From the NCBI RefSeq assembly GCF_003284585.1, contig NZ_QKRX01000004.1, positions 124,001-188,000 on the forward strand: DNA of 64,000 nt, written 5' to 3'. The first letter of the stretch is position 1, and the number at the start of each line of letters is the position of its first letter. Below are positions 1 through 9,500 of the stretch, piece after piece. Position numbers and translations under genes: made by a program. The stretch comes from Nitrincola tibetensis. Its GTDB lineage: Bacteria > Pseudomonadota > Gammaproteobacteria > Pseudomonadales > Balneatricaceae. The notes under the pieces were generated by a model. It saw only the letters and a program-made list of their open reading frames with translations, was not told where the DNA came from and searched no databases.

Positions 1-409
1 CTTCTTCATACGCGTGCAACACTTCAACCTGCGCACGAATGTCTTCATCCAAACTCGCATAGACACTGGTTTTGATGGCTTCATCAGCAACATCTAAAAC
101 CTCGGCGACCTCCTGCGCATCCAGACCTTTAATGATTTCCTGAACATCACTTAGTGAGAGGTCTTCAACATAATCGGCTCGGATGGTTTCATCAACCTCG
201 GCCAGCACCTCACCAATAAGATCAGAAGGCACAAACTCCCAAAGTAAGTCGCGTGTTTTAGCCGGAAAAGACTCAAGCATCCTAGCAGTATCTAAAACGT
301 CTAACTCAACAAAAAAACCTTTTAAGCCCGTTCCATCTGCATTGTCTAACAGTTGCTGCAAATGCAGCAATTGCTCTTCTGAATGAGTAAATTTATCGTC
401 ATCACGCAT
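1..409 (-). CDS. mgtE: Magnesium transporter MgtE, N-terminal part (cut by window edge)
   Basis: Reading the minus strand from an ATG at 409 gives 136 codons that stay open to base 1, so the C-terminal CBS and membrane domains lie outside the window. The visible part is the cytoplasmic MgtE_N superhelical domain: repeated short helices with many acidic residues, such as the DLSLSDVQEIIKGLD and ADEAIKTSVYASLDED stretches. In the family this domain, together with the CBS domains, binds Mg2+ and gates a homodimeric inner-membrane Mg2+ channel. An AAGGAA ribosome-binding site lies about 8 bases before the ATG, which fixes the start. The family call rests on the N-terminal domain only. Confidence 0.8.
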   Translation of the reverse strand, partial: MRDDDKFTHSEEQLLHLQQLLDNADGTGLKGFFVELDVLDTARMLESFPAKTRDLLWEFVPSDLIGEVLAEVDETIRADYVEDLSLSDVQEIIKGLDAQEVAEVLDVADEAIKTSVYASLDEDIRAQVEVLHAYEE

Positions 410-526
410 GACTGGTTTCCTTAAAAATCATTTTATTGGCCAATAACTCTGTGCTAGCAACCAGCCTCATCAAGGGATCTTTGAACACCAACAATAGCAT
501 AGTGATCATGACACCTGCTCTGTTGG

Positions 527-1498
527 CTAAATACTAAACCGAGAAAAATTAATCACAGGAGTCCAGCTTTCAGCCCAAGTATGATTGGCGCTTTCCCCGG
601 CAGACTCTAAAGATGCTGTAATAAATTCAATAAACACCCTAACCTTGGCGGGTAAATAGTCTCGCTTGGGATAAATGGCGAACACTCCACTCTCCGGCTG
701 GGGAGGTCTGAAATAAGGATAAAGCGAAACTAAAACCCCGCTTTGCAAACCCTGTTTTGCCAGAAAATGCGGTAGTTGAGCAAAACCCAAACCATCGGCA
801 CACATATGAGCCATTGCCTCACCATCATCGGTAATATGACTAGGCTCTAATTCGTAAGGAAGATATTCTCCTTTATCATTGGGTAAAAAAATCGGCTGTA
901 GTTGCTGTGTTTCTTTAATTCGAAAACCAATCCAACGGTGTTGCTGAAAGTCGTCCGCGCAGCGCGGTGTCCCATGCGCCTGTAAATATTGAGGTGACAC
1001 ACACGTCAGAAAATCCATGGGACTAAGTCGCCTTGCCACTAAACGACTATCTTTTACGAAACCCGTACGCAAAGCCACATCAATGTCGTTCTCAATAATA
1101 TCTACGTGTGAATCATTGATCTCTATCTCAAGCTTAATGTCTGGATAACGCTGACAGAATCCCTGCAATAAGGGACGCAAATAAAGATGGCTATAACAAG
1201 CGGCAGAATTAATCCGCAGGGTACCGCAAGGAGATTCATTTAAATGCCTCAGCTCATCCTCGCAGGAAGCAAGGTCTTGAAGTATCTTGCGCACTGTATC
1301 GGCATAGCACTGACCAGCCGTAGTGATGCGCAACTGGCGAGTGGAGCGTTGAAAAAGGGTCAATCCAAGCTGAACTTCTAGACGACCAATAGCCTTGCTG
1401 ACCGTGGATGGATCTGTATTGCAGGCTCTTGCCGCTGCTGCAAAGTTACCACTATCGCAAGTGGCTATAAATATTTCTAGTGAACGCAGTTTATCCAT
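527..1498 (-). CDS. LysR-family transcriptional regulator
   Basis: A protein of about 323 residues with an N-terminal winged helix-turn-helix (residues about 3-62, including the FAAAARACNTDPSTVSKAIGR recognition region) and a LysR substrate-binding domain (about 90-295). I start at the ATG at 1498 (MDKLRSLEIF) because LysR proteins begin a few residues before the first helix. An in-frame ATG at 1549 would add 17 residues, and neither start has a strong Shine-Dalgarno. It belongs to the CrgA/DsdC-like subgroup that often acts on neighbouring oxidoreductase or efflux genes. The EamA exporter gene lies 100 bp upstream on the same strand, so the two may be co-transcribed. Target and inducer cannot be read from sequence. 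Confidence 0.85.
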   Translation of the reverse strand: MDKLRSLEIFIATCDSGNFAAAARACNTDPSTVSKAIGRLEVQLGLTLFQRSTRQLRITTAGQCYADTVRKILQDLASCEDELRHLNESPCGTLRINSAACYSHLYLRPLLQGFCQRYPDIKLEIEINDSHVDIIENDIDVALRTGFVKDSRLVARRLSPMDFLTCVSPQYLQAHGTPRCADDFQQHRWIGFRIKETQQLQPIFLPNDKGEYLPYELEPSHITDDGEAMAHMCADGLGFAQLPHFLAKQGLQSGVLVSLYPYFRPPQPESGVFAIYPKRDYLPAKVRVFIEFITASLESAGESANHTWAESWTPVINFSRFSI

Positions 1499-1598
1499 GA
1501 ACTGAGTATAGTCGGTATTTCCATAAACTGTCCATAACAGGAATCTCATGAATAATATTCACGACTGATAGGGAGACCAGCCTATTTTTCTGGAGTTT

Positions 1599-2450
1599 TT
1601 AAGCTGCTTTTTTCTCTAAAATCACCAGTGCAATACCACCAAGTATCGCCACAGAGGCGACAACTAAGCGCAGACTCAAGTCCTCATTCAGTAAAAGAAT
1701 CCCCCCTCCGGCCGCAATCACTGGAACACTCAATTGAACAGTGGCTGCTGTCGTTGATTTCAATGCAGGCAAGGCTGTGTACCAAATGGCATAGCCGAGT
1801 CCAGACGCCAAAGCGCCCGATGCTACTGCGTACCAAAACCCAGCGCTATCGAGCGAAAAATGCTGGAACATCAGCAGATTCAATACCAACGCAATAGGAA
1901 CCGCACGAAGAAAATTCCCTGCCGTGACTCGAGTCGCATCGCCCTCCCCCTTACCGCGCAAGGAATACACGCCCCAAGCAATTCCAGCGAGTAACATCAA
2001 CAGTGACCCCACTAGAGGCGGTTTAGAAATACCCGGTAAAAACAAACCAACCAAGCCACCCAACGCAAGTAAAAGCCCTATAACTTGCAACCCCCTTAGC
2101 CGTTCACCCAGCCAAAGACCATGGGTGATCATCGTTGCCTGCACCGCGCCAAAAAGAATCAGAGCGCCCATCGCAGCCGAAAGACTGATGTAAGCAAACG
2201 AAAACCCAGCCGCATAAACAACCAAGGCGGTTGCCGACAACCAATTCCCTTTGCCAATGCGGTTCGAATGCTTGCCATGTACAATTTGCACAACAAGCCA
2301 TAGCATAATCGCACCAGAAACCAACCGAAGGGTGGTAAAGCTAGCGGCATCAATATTGGCATCGTTTAGAGCAAGACGATTCAGTAAAGAGTTTCCTGCG
2401 AACGCAATCATTGCCAGTAAAGTAAGTACAGCTAGGCGAGTGTTCGACAT
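1599..2450 (-). CDS. EamA/DMT-family inner-membrane exporter
   Basis: 283 residues with about ten hydrophobic segments, arranged as the two EamA repeats typical of the drug/metabolite transporter superfamily. The first repeat opens with the usual small-residue helix (AMIAFAGNSLLNRLAL) and the second starts near LLMLLAGIAWGVYSLRGK. Proteins of this family export amino acids, nucleosides or other small metabolites, or act as permeases; the substrate cannot be told here. The protein ends with a basic tail (LEKKAA), as expected for a cytoplasmic C-terminus. The gene is followed by the LysR gene, a common pairing of exporter and regulator. Confidence 0.85.
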   Translation of the reverse strand: MSNTRLAVLTLLAMIAFAGNSLLNRLALNDANIDAASFTTLRLVSGAIMLWLVVQIVHGKHSNRIGKGNWLSATALVVYAAGFSFAYISLSAAMGALILFGAVQATMITHGLWLGERLRGLQVIGLLLALGGLVGLFLPGISKPPLVGSLLMLLAGIAWGVYSLRGKGEGDATRVTAGNFLRAVPIALVLNLLMFQHFSLDSAGFWYAVASGALASGLGYAIWYTALPALKSTTAATVQLSVPVIAAGGGILLLNEDLSLRLVVASVAILGGIALVILEKKAA

Positions 2451-2598
2451 TGAGATCCCATGTACTATTTCGTTATTAGTTCATTACGGCAAGCCTTCAT
2501 TAGACCAACCCCATCATCGCAAAGCATCCTGACGCCATAACGCTTAGCGTCTGGATTCGTATCTATGACACCAAGACGAGCCACCCCATCCCCTTATC

Positions 2599-3195
2599 TT
2601 ATTCAATCATTTTTTGAGCAACAACAGAGTAGGTGTGCCAGTGTTTGCTCTTACCAATCAATGTCAGCCCCTCTGAATCATGTTCATAGACATCAATGAT
2701 TTTGAAGTTTGGATCAAAAAGCGCTTCCACCTCATCACGTGTGTGAACGGTCAAATCACCGCGTTCCATTTTTGCCCAAGAATCATTCGGCCCCATAAAA
2801 TGACCGCAAAAAACACCGCCAGGTACAAGTGATTGCGTAATGTTCTGCCAAGCACGCTCAAACTGGTCCGGTGGACAAAAGAACAGGCTGGAACACGCAC
2901 TTACCAAAGACGATTTTGGATACTCAAATCGATCAAAGCGGCTGACTTGAGCAAATAGTCTTTGATTGAGGTGCCTGGAACAGACGTCTTCCAAGCGAGC
3001 AATGGCCGCATCACTTTTGTCATACGCATGTACCCTAAAGCCACTCTCAGCGAGAAATAAAGCGTCTCGTCCAGCGCCGCAGCCAACATCCACCGCCACT
3101 TTTGGCAGAGAAACATCAATCAATTCAAGTGCCATCTTGAGATGAGGATAAACATCTGCCGCTAAGGATCGCTGATAATACACTTGCTCATTCAT
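2599..3195 (-). CDS. Class I SAM-dependent methyltransferase (TehB-like)
   Basis: 198 residues with a single Rossmann-fold methyltransferase domain. Motif I is VDVGCGAGRDALFLAESG (residues about 35-52) and the acidic residue ending the second strand is in VHAYDKSD. The overall plan resembles TehB/thiopurine-type small methyltransferases, which methylate small molecules in the cytoplasm. Just upstream of it (higher coordinates on the same strand) is the decayed TetR regulator, so this may be the survivor of a regulator-enzyme set. Substrate unknown. Confidence 0.8.
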   Translation of the reverse strand: MNEQVYYQRSLAADVYPHLKMALELIDVSLPKVAVDVGCGAGRDALFLAESGFRVHAYDKSDAAIARLEDVCSRHLNQRLFAQVSRFDRFEYPKSSLVSACSSLFFCPPDQFERAWQNITQSLVPGGVFCGHFMGPNDSWAKMERGDLTVHTRDEVEALFDPNFKIIDVYEHDSEGLTLIGKSKHWHTYSVVAQKMIE

Positions 3196-3238
3196 ACTCT
3201 AGTCTCAATAAATTAGCTCCCTCTAAGCAAATTTGTGT

Positions 3239-3572
3239 TTATTCATGGCTTAACCAACGCATGAACCAGCTATCAATTGCTTTCGACTCTTCAATGCTAA
3301 GCCGTTTACCTAGCTGCTGGCAACCTAGCGTTTGTGCATATAATAGCTTTGCCAAAAGATGAGTATCGAGGGGGTTATAACCCAGCTCTGTCAGCCAAGC
3401 CGCGATATACTCTAACCCTTCACTATCGACCACAGCCACTGCCTGTGCCACATGGGGCTCACTGAGCGCCCAGCTACGCAATGCTACTTCTGTTCGATGA
3501 TCGGCCTCGGCAACAGCAGCAGACAATTGTGCAATCCGCTGCTTGGCACCAATCTTCGCGACTAAGCTTCAT
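3239..3572 (-). pseudogene. TetR-family regulator, internally deleted remnant
   Basis: From the ATG at 3572 one frame reads MKLSREDWCQAAD, a typical start of a TetR regulator. The continuation of a TetR protein then appears in another frame: KQRIAQL, the VALRSWALSEPHVAQAV segment, and a C-terminal ligand-binding region ending SWFMRWLSHE at 3239. The DNA-binding helix-turn-helix and roughly 70 residues after it are missing, and the two ends are joined out of frame. The 95-codon open frame at 3239-3526 starts only at a TTG and lacks any DNA-binding domain, so I treat it as a fragment. About 104 residues of the C-terminal half remain. It overlaps the next upstream remnant by a few bases, suggesting former translational coupling. 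Confidence 0.65.
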
Positions 3573-3730
3573 AGTACTTTCTGTTTTGATACAGGAGCGC
3601 CGTATGCAACTAGTAATCCAAGCGGAATGAACAACTAAGCCCCAGACATCAGCAAAGGAATTGCTACTGCCAGCACAGCGGCTATTAAACATGCATCACA
3701 GACCAGACAAAAAGAATCAGATATACTCAT
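3569..3730 (-). pseudogene. Possible membrane-protein remnant upstream of the TetR remnant
   Basis: In one minus-strand frame this stretch reads MSISDSFCLVCDAC, a hydrophobic helix AAVLAVAIPLLMSGA, a TAG stop, then LFIPLGLLVAYGAP and KQKVL with a TGA that overlaps the ATG of the TetR remnant (ATGA arrangement). That overlap, plus hydrophobic content on both sides of a single stop, suggests the tail of a small membrane protein once coupled to the TetR gene. It is too short to assign a family, and chance hydrophobicity is possible. The remaining bases up to 3792 show no gene. Confidence 0.25.
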
Positions 3731-3792
3731 ACGCTTATGCTTCTACTTATGCATTAATTGATGCTGTGAACAAAATCAACGTATGAAAAAAT

Positions 3793-6456
3793 ATGAAACT
3801 TAAATACATTTGCATTAATTTAATCGTCCTTGTTAGCCTTTTGTCGCTTGGCAAAGCAGCGTTTGCCAACACATCTGAGTCGCTAACGCCAGTTTCGGTG
3901 CAAATCAATTGGCATCATCAGTTTCAATTTGCCGGATTTTACGCAGCCATCGCTAAGGGCTATTACCAAGATGCTGGACTTGATGTGACCATTAAATCTT
4001 GGCAACCAGGCATTAATATCCGTGAGGAAGTGGTGAGCGGACGCGCAACCTTTGGAACCTCTTACTCCAGTGTGGTTGCTGATTTTATCAAAGGGCATCC
4101 GATTAAAGCGGTCATGACATCCTTTCAGTACTCTCCGATGGTACTACTATCTCAAGAGCCCATCACAGAATTAAGTCAGCTCAGCGGAAAAAATGTATCT
4201 CATTACAATAACTTACAAATTCTTGCATTATTAAACCGCGCCGAACCCGAAGTTGAAGAACCGACACAAACCTATCCACCAACAGGTAACCTAGATGACT
4301 TTATACTAGGTCGCGTCAACCTCTATGGCGCATACGAAACCAACGAGCCCTTCCAGCTCAATGAGTTGGGGGAGCGTTACTATTTAGTCAAACCTGGGGA
4401 CTTTGGCATCAACAGTGCCGAAGATTTAGTGATTGTTTCACAAGAGTTTGCTACCGAAAGCCCGGATATTGTCGACCAGTTTCGCCAAGCAACTATCGCG
4501 GGTTGGCAGTACGCAGTCACTCATCAAGCGGAAATTGTCGACTATATTTTAGCAAACTATCCTGTCATCAAGAGTCGACAGGCATTACTGTTTGAAGCAC
4601 GTGCCACCACTAAGTATGTCAGAACAGGTGAGATTCCGATTGGCAGCTTAGATCCAGCACGATTAATGGCCACTGCCGCTGAGTCCCGTGACGTCGGATT
4701 GATTACCGCAAAAGAGCTACAACGCTTTAATCCTGAAGATCTAATCGCAAGCAGGCCAGATGCCAACGCCCTTACCCAGGCAGAAAAGCTTTATCTTATT
4801 CAAAACCCAATCATAAAAATTGGCAACGACATTAACTGGGCTCCTTTTGAGTTTGTCGATGAACACGGTGAATTTAAGGGCATCGTAGCGGACTATTTCA
4901 AACTATTTGAACAGCGTCTAGGAGTGACGTTTCAGCCTGTGGTGGATACAAAATGGTCAAACGTCGTCAGTATGATGCAGTCGAGAGAGTTAGACATGCT
5001 CACCGCTGTAACACCCACCCCTGAGCGAAAAGCCTACCTGAATTTCACAACTTCTTATCTAAGCTTTCCCATGGTGTTAGTGGGCAATCAATCCACCCTA
5101 TTTATCAATGATTATAGTGAGTTAACTGGAAAACGGGTTGCTGTGGTTCGCGACTACTGGTCACACGAGTATTTGCGCAACAACCATCCCGAGGTTGAGC
5201 TTGTTCTTGTTGATGATGTAACGGAAGGCTTGAAAGCAGTCATTAATGGCCAGGCCCTTGTCTATTCCGGAAATTTAGCCGTTATCAACTACACTCAGCA
5301 AAACCTTGGCATTACTGGGTTACAAGTGGTGGGACAGTCTAATCAGCGTTTTGAATTGGCGGTTGCAGTTCATAAAGACAACCCTCTTCTGCTCAGTATT
5401 ATGCAAAAAACGTTGAATAACCTAACACCTGAAGAAAAAGGGCAAATCTACACTAACTGGATCAGCTTAGAGATGCTCACCCGCTTAGATAGGCGCCAAA
5501 TTTTTTATATCACTTTAATTGTATCTGCCCTTCTGTTTTTGATGTTGGTTTGGGTGTTGATCTACCGCTTCCAGAAAAAACGCTTACAAAAGTATATCTA
5601 TCAAGTGAATGACCTCTCCTATGCCAGTGCCATTGACCCAAAAACGTATAAAATTCTGTGGGTGAGCAAACGCTATCGAGAATTAACCGGCTACTCTGAA
5701 AAAGAGCTAAAAAGAATTAGCTGCACTGATGCAGCCAACCCAGAAAACATGCCTAAGGATACTCAGTCAATACTAACTCAGGTTATATCTGGAATATCTT
5801 GGACGGGCGAAGTGGAAGGTAAAACAAAACACGGTTTTGTCTATTGGGTTGAATTAACTCTTTCTCCTCAAAAAAGCATGTTTGGAGATATTCATCAAAT
5901 TTTAGTCACCCGCGTAAATATTACCGATAAAAAACGGATTGAAGAGCTATCCATCAAGGATGAGCTGACAAAACTTCATAATCGTCGCTACCTGACACAA
6001 ATATTTCCAGCCGAAATTAGACGAATTCAGCGCAAAAACAATCATGTTGCCTTGGCTTTATTCGACCTAGATCATTTCAAGCTAATCAATGATAACTATG
6101 GGCATGAGTTTGGTGATGACATACTAAGACGAATTGCAGGCTTGGCAACTGAGTATTTCAATCGTGGTGATGATTTTTTGTTTCGCTTAGGTGGAGAAGA
6201 GTTTTTGATCATCACCAATGATACAACTCTTGAGAATTTTGAAGCCCATCTACAGGATTTCTGTGCAGGTTTGTTCGCACTGAAAATAGAGAATCAAGGC
6301 ACCGAACATGGATTTTTAACGCTCTCAATCGGAGCTGGTGTATGGCCTGCTGCAGAGGTGAGCAACTTTACGGATGTCTATGCACCACTCGATAAAGCAC
6401 TCTACCAAGCGAAGCATCAAGGTCGGAATCAGGTAGTGATGGTGAAGCATGACTAA
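3793..6456 (+). CDS. Membrane diguanylate cyclase with NMT1-like and SBP3 periplasmic sensors, PAS and GGDEF
   Basis: 887 residues. A signal peptide (about 1-25) is followed by an NMT1/THI5-like ligand-binding domain (about 30-320, with NWHHQFQFAGFYAAIAKGYY near its start). A family-3 solute-binding domain follows (about 335-560), then one membrane helix (about 569-592), a PAS domain (about 600-710) and a GGDEF domain (about 715-885). The active-site motif GGEEF is intact at 800-804. The RxxD product-inhibition site (RGDD, 791-794) sits exactly five residues before it, so an active, feedback-inhibited c-di-GMP synthase is expected. The two periplasmic domains resemble transporter receptors for thiamine-precursor-like compounds or amino acids, so it likely couples nutrient sensing to c-di-GMP. 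It converges with the SDR gene. Confidence 0.9.
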   Translation: MKLKYICINLIVLVSLLSLGKAAFANTSESLTPVSVQINWHHQFQFAGFYAAIAKGYYQDAGLDVTIKSWQPGINIREEVVSGRATFGTSYSSVVADFIKGHPIKAVMTSFQYSPMVLLSQEPITELSQLSGKNVSHYNNLQILALLNRAEPEVEEPTQTYPPTGNLDDFILGRVNLYGAYETNEPFQLNELGERYYLVKPGDFGINSAEDLVIVSQEFATESPDIVDQFRQATIAGWQYAVTHQAEIVDYILANYPVIKSRQALLFEARATTKYVRTGEIPIGSLDPARLMATAAESRDVGLITAKELQRFNPEDLIASRPDANALTQAEKLYLIQNPIIKIGNDINWAPFEFVDEHGEFKGIVADYFKLFEQRLGVTFQPVVDTKWSNVVSMMQSRELDMLTAVTPTPERKAYLNFTTSYLSFPMVLVGNQSTLFINDYSELTGKRVAVVRDYWSHEYLRNNHPEVELVLVDDVTEGLKAVINGQALVYSGNLAVINYTQQNLGITGLQVVGQSNQRFELAVAVHKDNPLLLSIMQKTLNNLTPEEKGQIYTNWISLEMLTRLDRRQIFYITLIVSALLFLMLVWVLIYRFQKKRLQKYIYQVNDLSYASAIDPKTYKILWVSKRYRELTGYSEKELKRISCTDAANPENMPKDTQSILTQVISGISWTGEVEGKTKHGFVYWVELTLSPQKSMFGDIHQILVTRVNITDKKRIEELSIKDELTKLHNRRYLTQIFPAEIRRIQRKNNHVALALFDLDHFKLINDNYGHEFGDDILRRIAGLATEYFNRGDDFLFRLGGEEFLIITNDTTLENFEAHLQDFCAGLFALKIENQGTEHGFLTLSIGAGVWPAAEVSNFTDVYAPLDKALYQAKHQGRNQVVMVKHD

Positions 6457-6496
6457 ACCTAGAGCACGTACTTTTGGGCTAATTCCGATGTGAGAG

Positions 6497-7300
6497 TTAG
6501 GTTTTTTCTGAGGGTACGCCCGCGGAACCTGCAAGAATCCCACCATCAATATTAATCTCTGAACCCGTCATGTAGCTTGACTCATCTGCAGCAAGCATTA
6601 CAGCAACTGCAGCAACCTCCTCGGGCATTCCGAATCGTCTGAGCGGCGTATCCTGTACAAACATCGCCATATTTGCCTCTCGATCGGGTCCAGAACCAAG
6701 CATTGGCTCCCACATCGGTGTGAGTATTGCGGCTGGATGAATAGAGTTGCAGCGAACTTTCATGCCTTGCTCAGCACAATAAAGGGCAACGCTTTTGGTG
6801 TGGTTGCGCACAGCGGCTTTACTGGAAGCATAAGCGGCAGCAGCAGGGATGCCGACGAGACCTGAGCGGGAGGATATATTAATTATCGAACCGCTTCCAG
6901 TAACGCGCATCGCCCGAATAGCATACTTACACCCCAAAAACACGCCGTCGAGATTTGTTTCGTGAACAGAACGCCAGGCTTCCAACGTCGCATGCTCGGG
7001 ATCATGAGGTTCAAAGCTTTCCTCAAACCCAGTAATGCCAGCATTATTGACGACGATATCCAACCTACCGTGAGTCTCAATAATGGAGTCTGTGATGTCA
7101 CTCCAAGCTTTTTCATTTCGAACATCCAAGAAGACGAACGAAGCTGATGAACCAATCGCTTGAGCAACGATTAGGCCATTGGTCAGGTCGATATCTGTGA
7201 CGTACACAAACGCCCCTTCTGCCGCATAGGCTTTGGCAATGGACTCGCCAATGCCACGTGCAGCACCCGTGATTAGGGCAACTTTATTTTTTAAACGCAT
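6497..7300 (-). CDS. Short-chain dehydrogenase/reductase (SDR)
   Basis: 267 residues, classical SDR. The cofactor motif TGAARGIG is at 11-18, NNAG at 85-88, and the catalytic Ser near 144, Tyr157 and Lys161 (YASSK) are all present. Asp at the end of the second strand (VTDIDL) favours NAD over NADP. The C-terminal DGGILAG is typical of cyclopentanol/3-hydroxyacyl-type dehydrogenases, but the substrate cannot be fixed. AAGGAA precedes the ATG at 7300. A terminator separates it from the TRAP genes upstream, so it is probably a separate transcription unit. Confidence 0.87.
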   Translation of the reverse strand: MRLKNKVALITGAARGIGESIAKAYAAEGAFVYVTDIDLTNGLIVAQAIGSSASFVFLDVRNEKAWSDITDSIIETHGRLDIVVNNAGITGFEESFEPHDPEHATLEAWRSVHETNLDGVFLGCKYAIRAMRVTGSGSIINISSRSGLVGIPAAAAYASSKAAVRNHTKSVALYCAEQGMKVRCNSIHPAAILTPMWEPMLGSGPDREANMAMFVQDTPLRRFGMPEEVAAVAVMLAADESSYMTGSEINIDGGILAGSAGVPSEKT

Positions 7301-7533
7301 ACTTTATTTTCCTTATCCCTAACGAACCCAGTATTTTTCAGTTTTCATTTCGCCCTTCGCGATAGACGTTTTTACCAATGGCTTTCAATATAGCACACCG
7401 CAAATCAATAGATTGGGTCACTCAAATATATCCTTACGTAGCTTGAATCGCAAAAAGTGATAACAGGCTTGATAGGATAGAATGAAAAATGAGCTCGAAA
7501 TACATTTTTGTGAGTCTGGTATTGTCTATAAAC

Positions 7534-7559
7534 AAAAACGCCCCAAATAAGGGGCGTTT
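7534..7559 (-). terminator. Rho-independent terminator of the TRAP operon
   Basis: A perfect 9-bp stem (AAACGCCCC at 7536-7544 with GGGGCGTTT at 7551-7559, six-base loop). On the minus strand it is followed by a T-rich run (GTTTTTGTTT). It lies about 25 bases past the dctM stop and ends the dctPQM transcript before the SDR gene. Confidence 0.85.
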
Positions 7560-7582
7560 GAGTCAACACTATGTCAATTTAG

Positions 7583-8905
7583 CTAACTGTAAATCAAATT
7601 CGGTAGCCAAAGTGCAATTTGTGGGAAGTAAAGGATCAATGCCAAGCCTAACATTTGCAACAAGATGAACGGAATAACCGCAAGGTAAAGATCGTAAATC
7701 GTCACAGATGGCGGTGCCACCGATCGCATATAAAATAGATTATACCCAAAGGGTGGCGTTAAATAGGCCGTTTGCATACTCACGATGAACAGGATCGCAA
7801 ACCACACAGGATCGAAGCCTAAAAACTCAACAATCGGTACAAACAAAGGAACGGTGATAAATACGATGGCGAAGTCATCTAGGAACATACCCAGTACAAA
7901 GTAGCAGGCCAACATTGCCAGAATAACCATCATCGGCGCTAAATCATAATCGTCGATCAAGTCTTGCAGCAAGAAACCAGCACCTAATCCAATGTAAACT
8001 TTACTGAAGAAGAGCGCTGTCAAGGTGATCCAAATTAACATCCCCATTAATTTGGTGGTGTCCATTAAGACATCTTTTAGCATTTTCCAAGTTAAGGTTC
8101 GGTAGACCGCCGCACAAATAATCGCACCCGCTGCACCTATCGCAGACGCCTCTGTCGGTGAGGTTAATCCCAAGATGATGCAAAGTAAAACGGCTGTTAT
8201 TAACGATCCAGGAAGAATCAGCGCTTTTAACGAGAGAAGTTTACCCTTCCAATCCACTTGCTCTTTAACGGCGAGAGGCGGTGCGATTTTTGGGTTAATT
8301 CGACTGATAATAAGAATATAGAGAATATAAAGACCTGCCAGCATCAGACCTGGCATTAAGCCAGCTGCGAAGAGCTTTCCGATCGATTCTTTCGCCAAAA
8401 AGGCATACAGGATCATCAAGACACTCGGAGGTATCAAAAAGCCGAGCGCCCCCCCCGCCATTATGGTACCCGTCGCTAATTTTTTACTGTAGCCTCGTTT
8501 AAGCATTGCGGGTAACGCAATAACGCCAAGACTCACCGTCGCAGCACCGGAAACACCCGCCATGGCTGCAATCAATGCACACAGAATAATAGTACCTACA
8601 CCCAATCCACCTGGCTGAGCCCCCATGAGTTTATTCATCATTTCGAATAAATCATCGGTAATACCTGAGCGCTCTAGCATTAGCCCCATGAAAATAAACA
8701 TGGGTAAAGCAACGAGAATGAAGTTATCCATTGAGGAAAAAGCACTGATCGTAAGCAGATCTAATGCACCAGCACCCCAAAGAAAATACGCAAACCCCAT
8801 ACCGACGGTTAGCAATGCCCATGATAAGGGCGTCCCCAACATGAGCATGACGAACATTGCGCCAAACATGCCAAGGGTTATTATTAAAGGATCTATATCT
8901 GACAC
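7583..8905 (-). CDS. dctM: TRAP transporter large membrane subunit (DctM)
   Basis: 440 residues, about twelve hydrophobic segments, the DctM domain of TRAP transporters. It is the sodium-coupled channel subunit that works with DctQ and the periplasmic receptor DctP. Characteristic segments include PMFIFMGLMLERSG near residue 70 and the GFLIPPSVLMILYA motif in the middle. Translation appears to start at GTG (8905) with AAGGGT upstream. It is the last gene of the transporter operon, 67 bp after dctQ, and is followed by a strong terminator. Confidence 0.93.
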   Translation of the reverse strand: MSDIDPLIITLGMFGAMFVMLMLGTPLSWALLTVGMGFAYFLWGAGALDLLTISAFSSMDNFILVALPMFIFMGLMLERSGITDDLFEMMNKLMGAQPGGLGVGTIILCALIAAMAGVSGAATVSLGVIALPAMLKRGYSKKLATGTIMAGGALGFLIPPSVLMILYAFLAKESIGKLFAAGLMPGLMLAGLYILYILIISRINPKIAPPLAVKEQVDWKGKLLSLKALILPGSLITAVLLCIILGLTSPTEASAIGAAGAIICAAVYRTLTWKMLKDVLMDTTKLMGMLIWITLTALFFSKVYIGLGAGFLLQDLIDDYDLAPMMVILAMLACYFVLGMFLDDFAIVFITVPLFVPIVEFLGFDPVWFAILFIVSMQTAYLTPPFGYNLFYMRSVAPPSVTIYDLYLAVIPFILLQMLGLALILYFPQIALWLPNLIYS

Positions 8906-8972
8906 GGAGAGTACCCTTCTAAATTGTCAGAGGGTGTTAGTAACACACCCTTCTCTGCTAATACACTCGACT

Positions 8973-9500
8973 TCATGACTCGACGCAGGCATTACAAGGT
9001 AAATTCAAGGCCACACAAATGTCACGAATCAAATGTGCCAAACTCTGCAGAGCAATAAGACCTACTGCAACTGGAAGCACTGTTTTAAATGGATAGATGG
9101 GTGGAGCCCAAGTACTTTTGGAGGATAATTCTTTGTTTTGCCAAGATTCGTAGGCAAAATCAACGGATGCATAAAAGAAAACAACCAATACGAATAAAAC
9201 AACCAAACCTGTAATGACATCTAGAATCGCACGACCTCGTCGTGAGAATAGGTTATACAACGCTTCACTTCGAACATGGCCCTGATAACGGTGCGTGTAA
9301 GTACCTGCCAAAACGCAAAATGTACCATACAACATCGTGCTTAGTTCATGTGCCCATGAGGTAGGACTAACGAAGAAATAACGGGCGACTATTTCATAGA
9401 GCAACACCAAAATCAAAGCAAGGCACATCCAAGAGACGGCCTTGCCCACGATTTCAGAGAGTCTATCAACCCAGCTAACTAAGTGACAGACCGAAAGCAT
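8973..9500 (-). CDS. dctQ: TRAP transporter small membrane subunit (DctQ)
   Basis: 175 residues with four predicted membrane helices and the DctQ signature (EIVARYFFVSPTSWAHELS near residues 36-55). It forms the membrane complex with DctM. Its ATG at 9500 shares one base with the TGA of dctP, so translation of the two is coupled. Confidence 0.92.
   Translation of the reverse strand: MLSVCHLVSWVDRLSEIVGKAVSWMCLALILVLLYEIVARYFFVSPTSWAHELSTMLYGTFCVLAGTYTHRYQGHVRSEALYNLFSRRGRAILDVITGLVVLFVLVVFFYASVDFAYESWQNKELSSKSTWAPPIYPFKTVLPVAVGLIALQSLAHLIRDICVALNLPCNACVES

Noticed and set aside
410-526. Magnesium riboswitch (M-box) before mgtE
   Set aside because: The gap is only 117 bp and shows no M-box core; only a short palindrome ATTGGCCAAT is visible.
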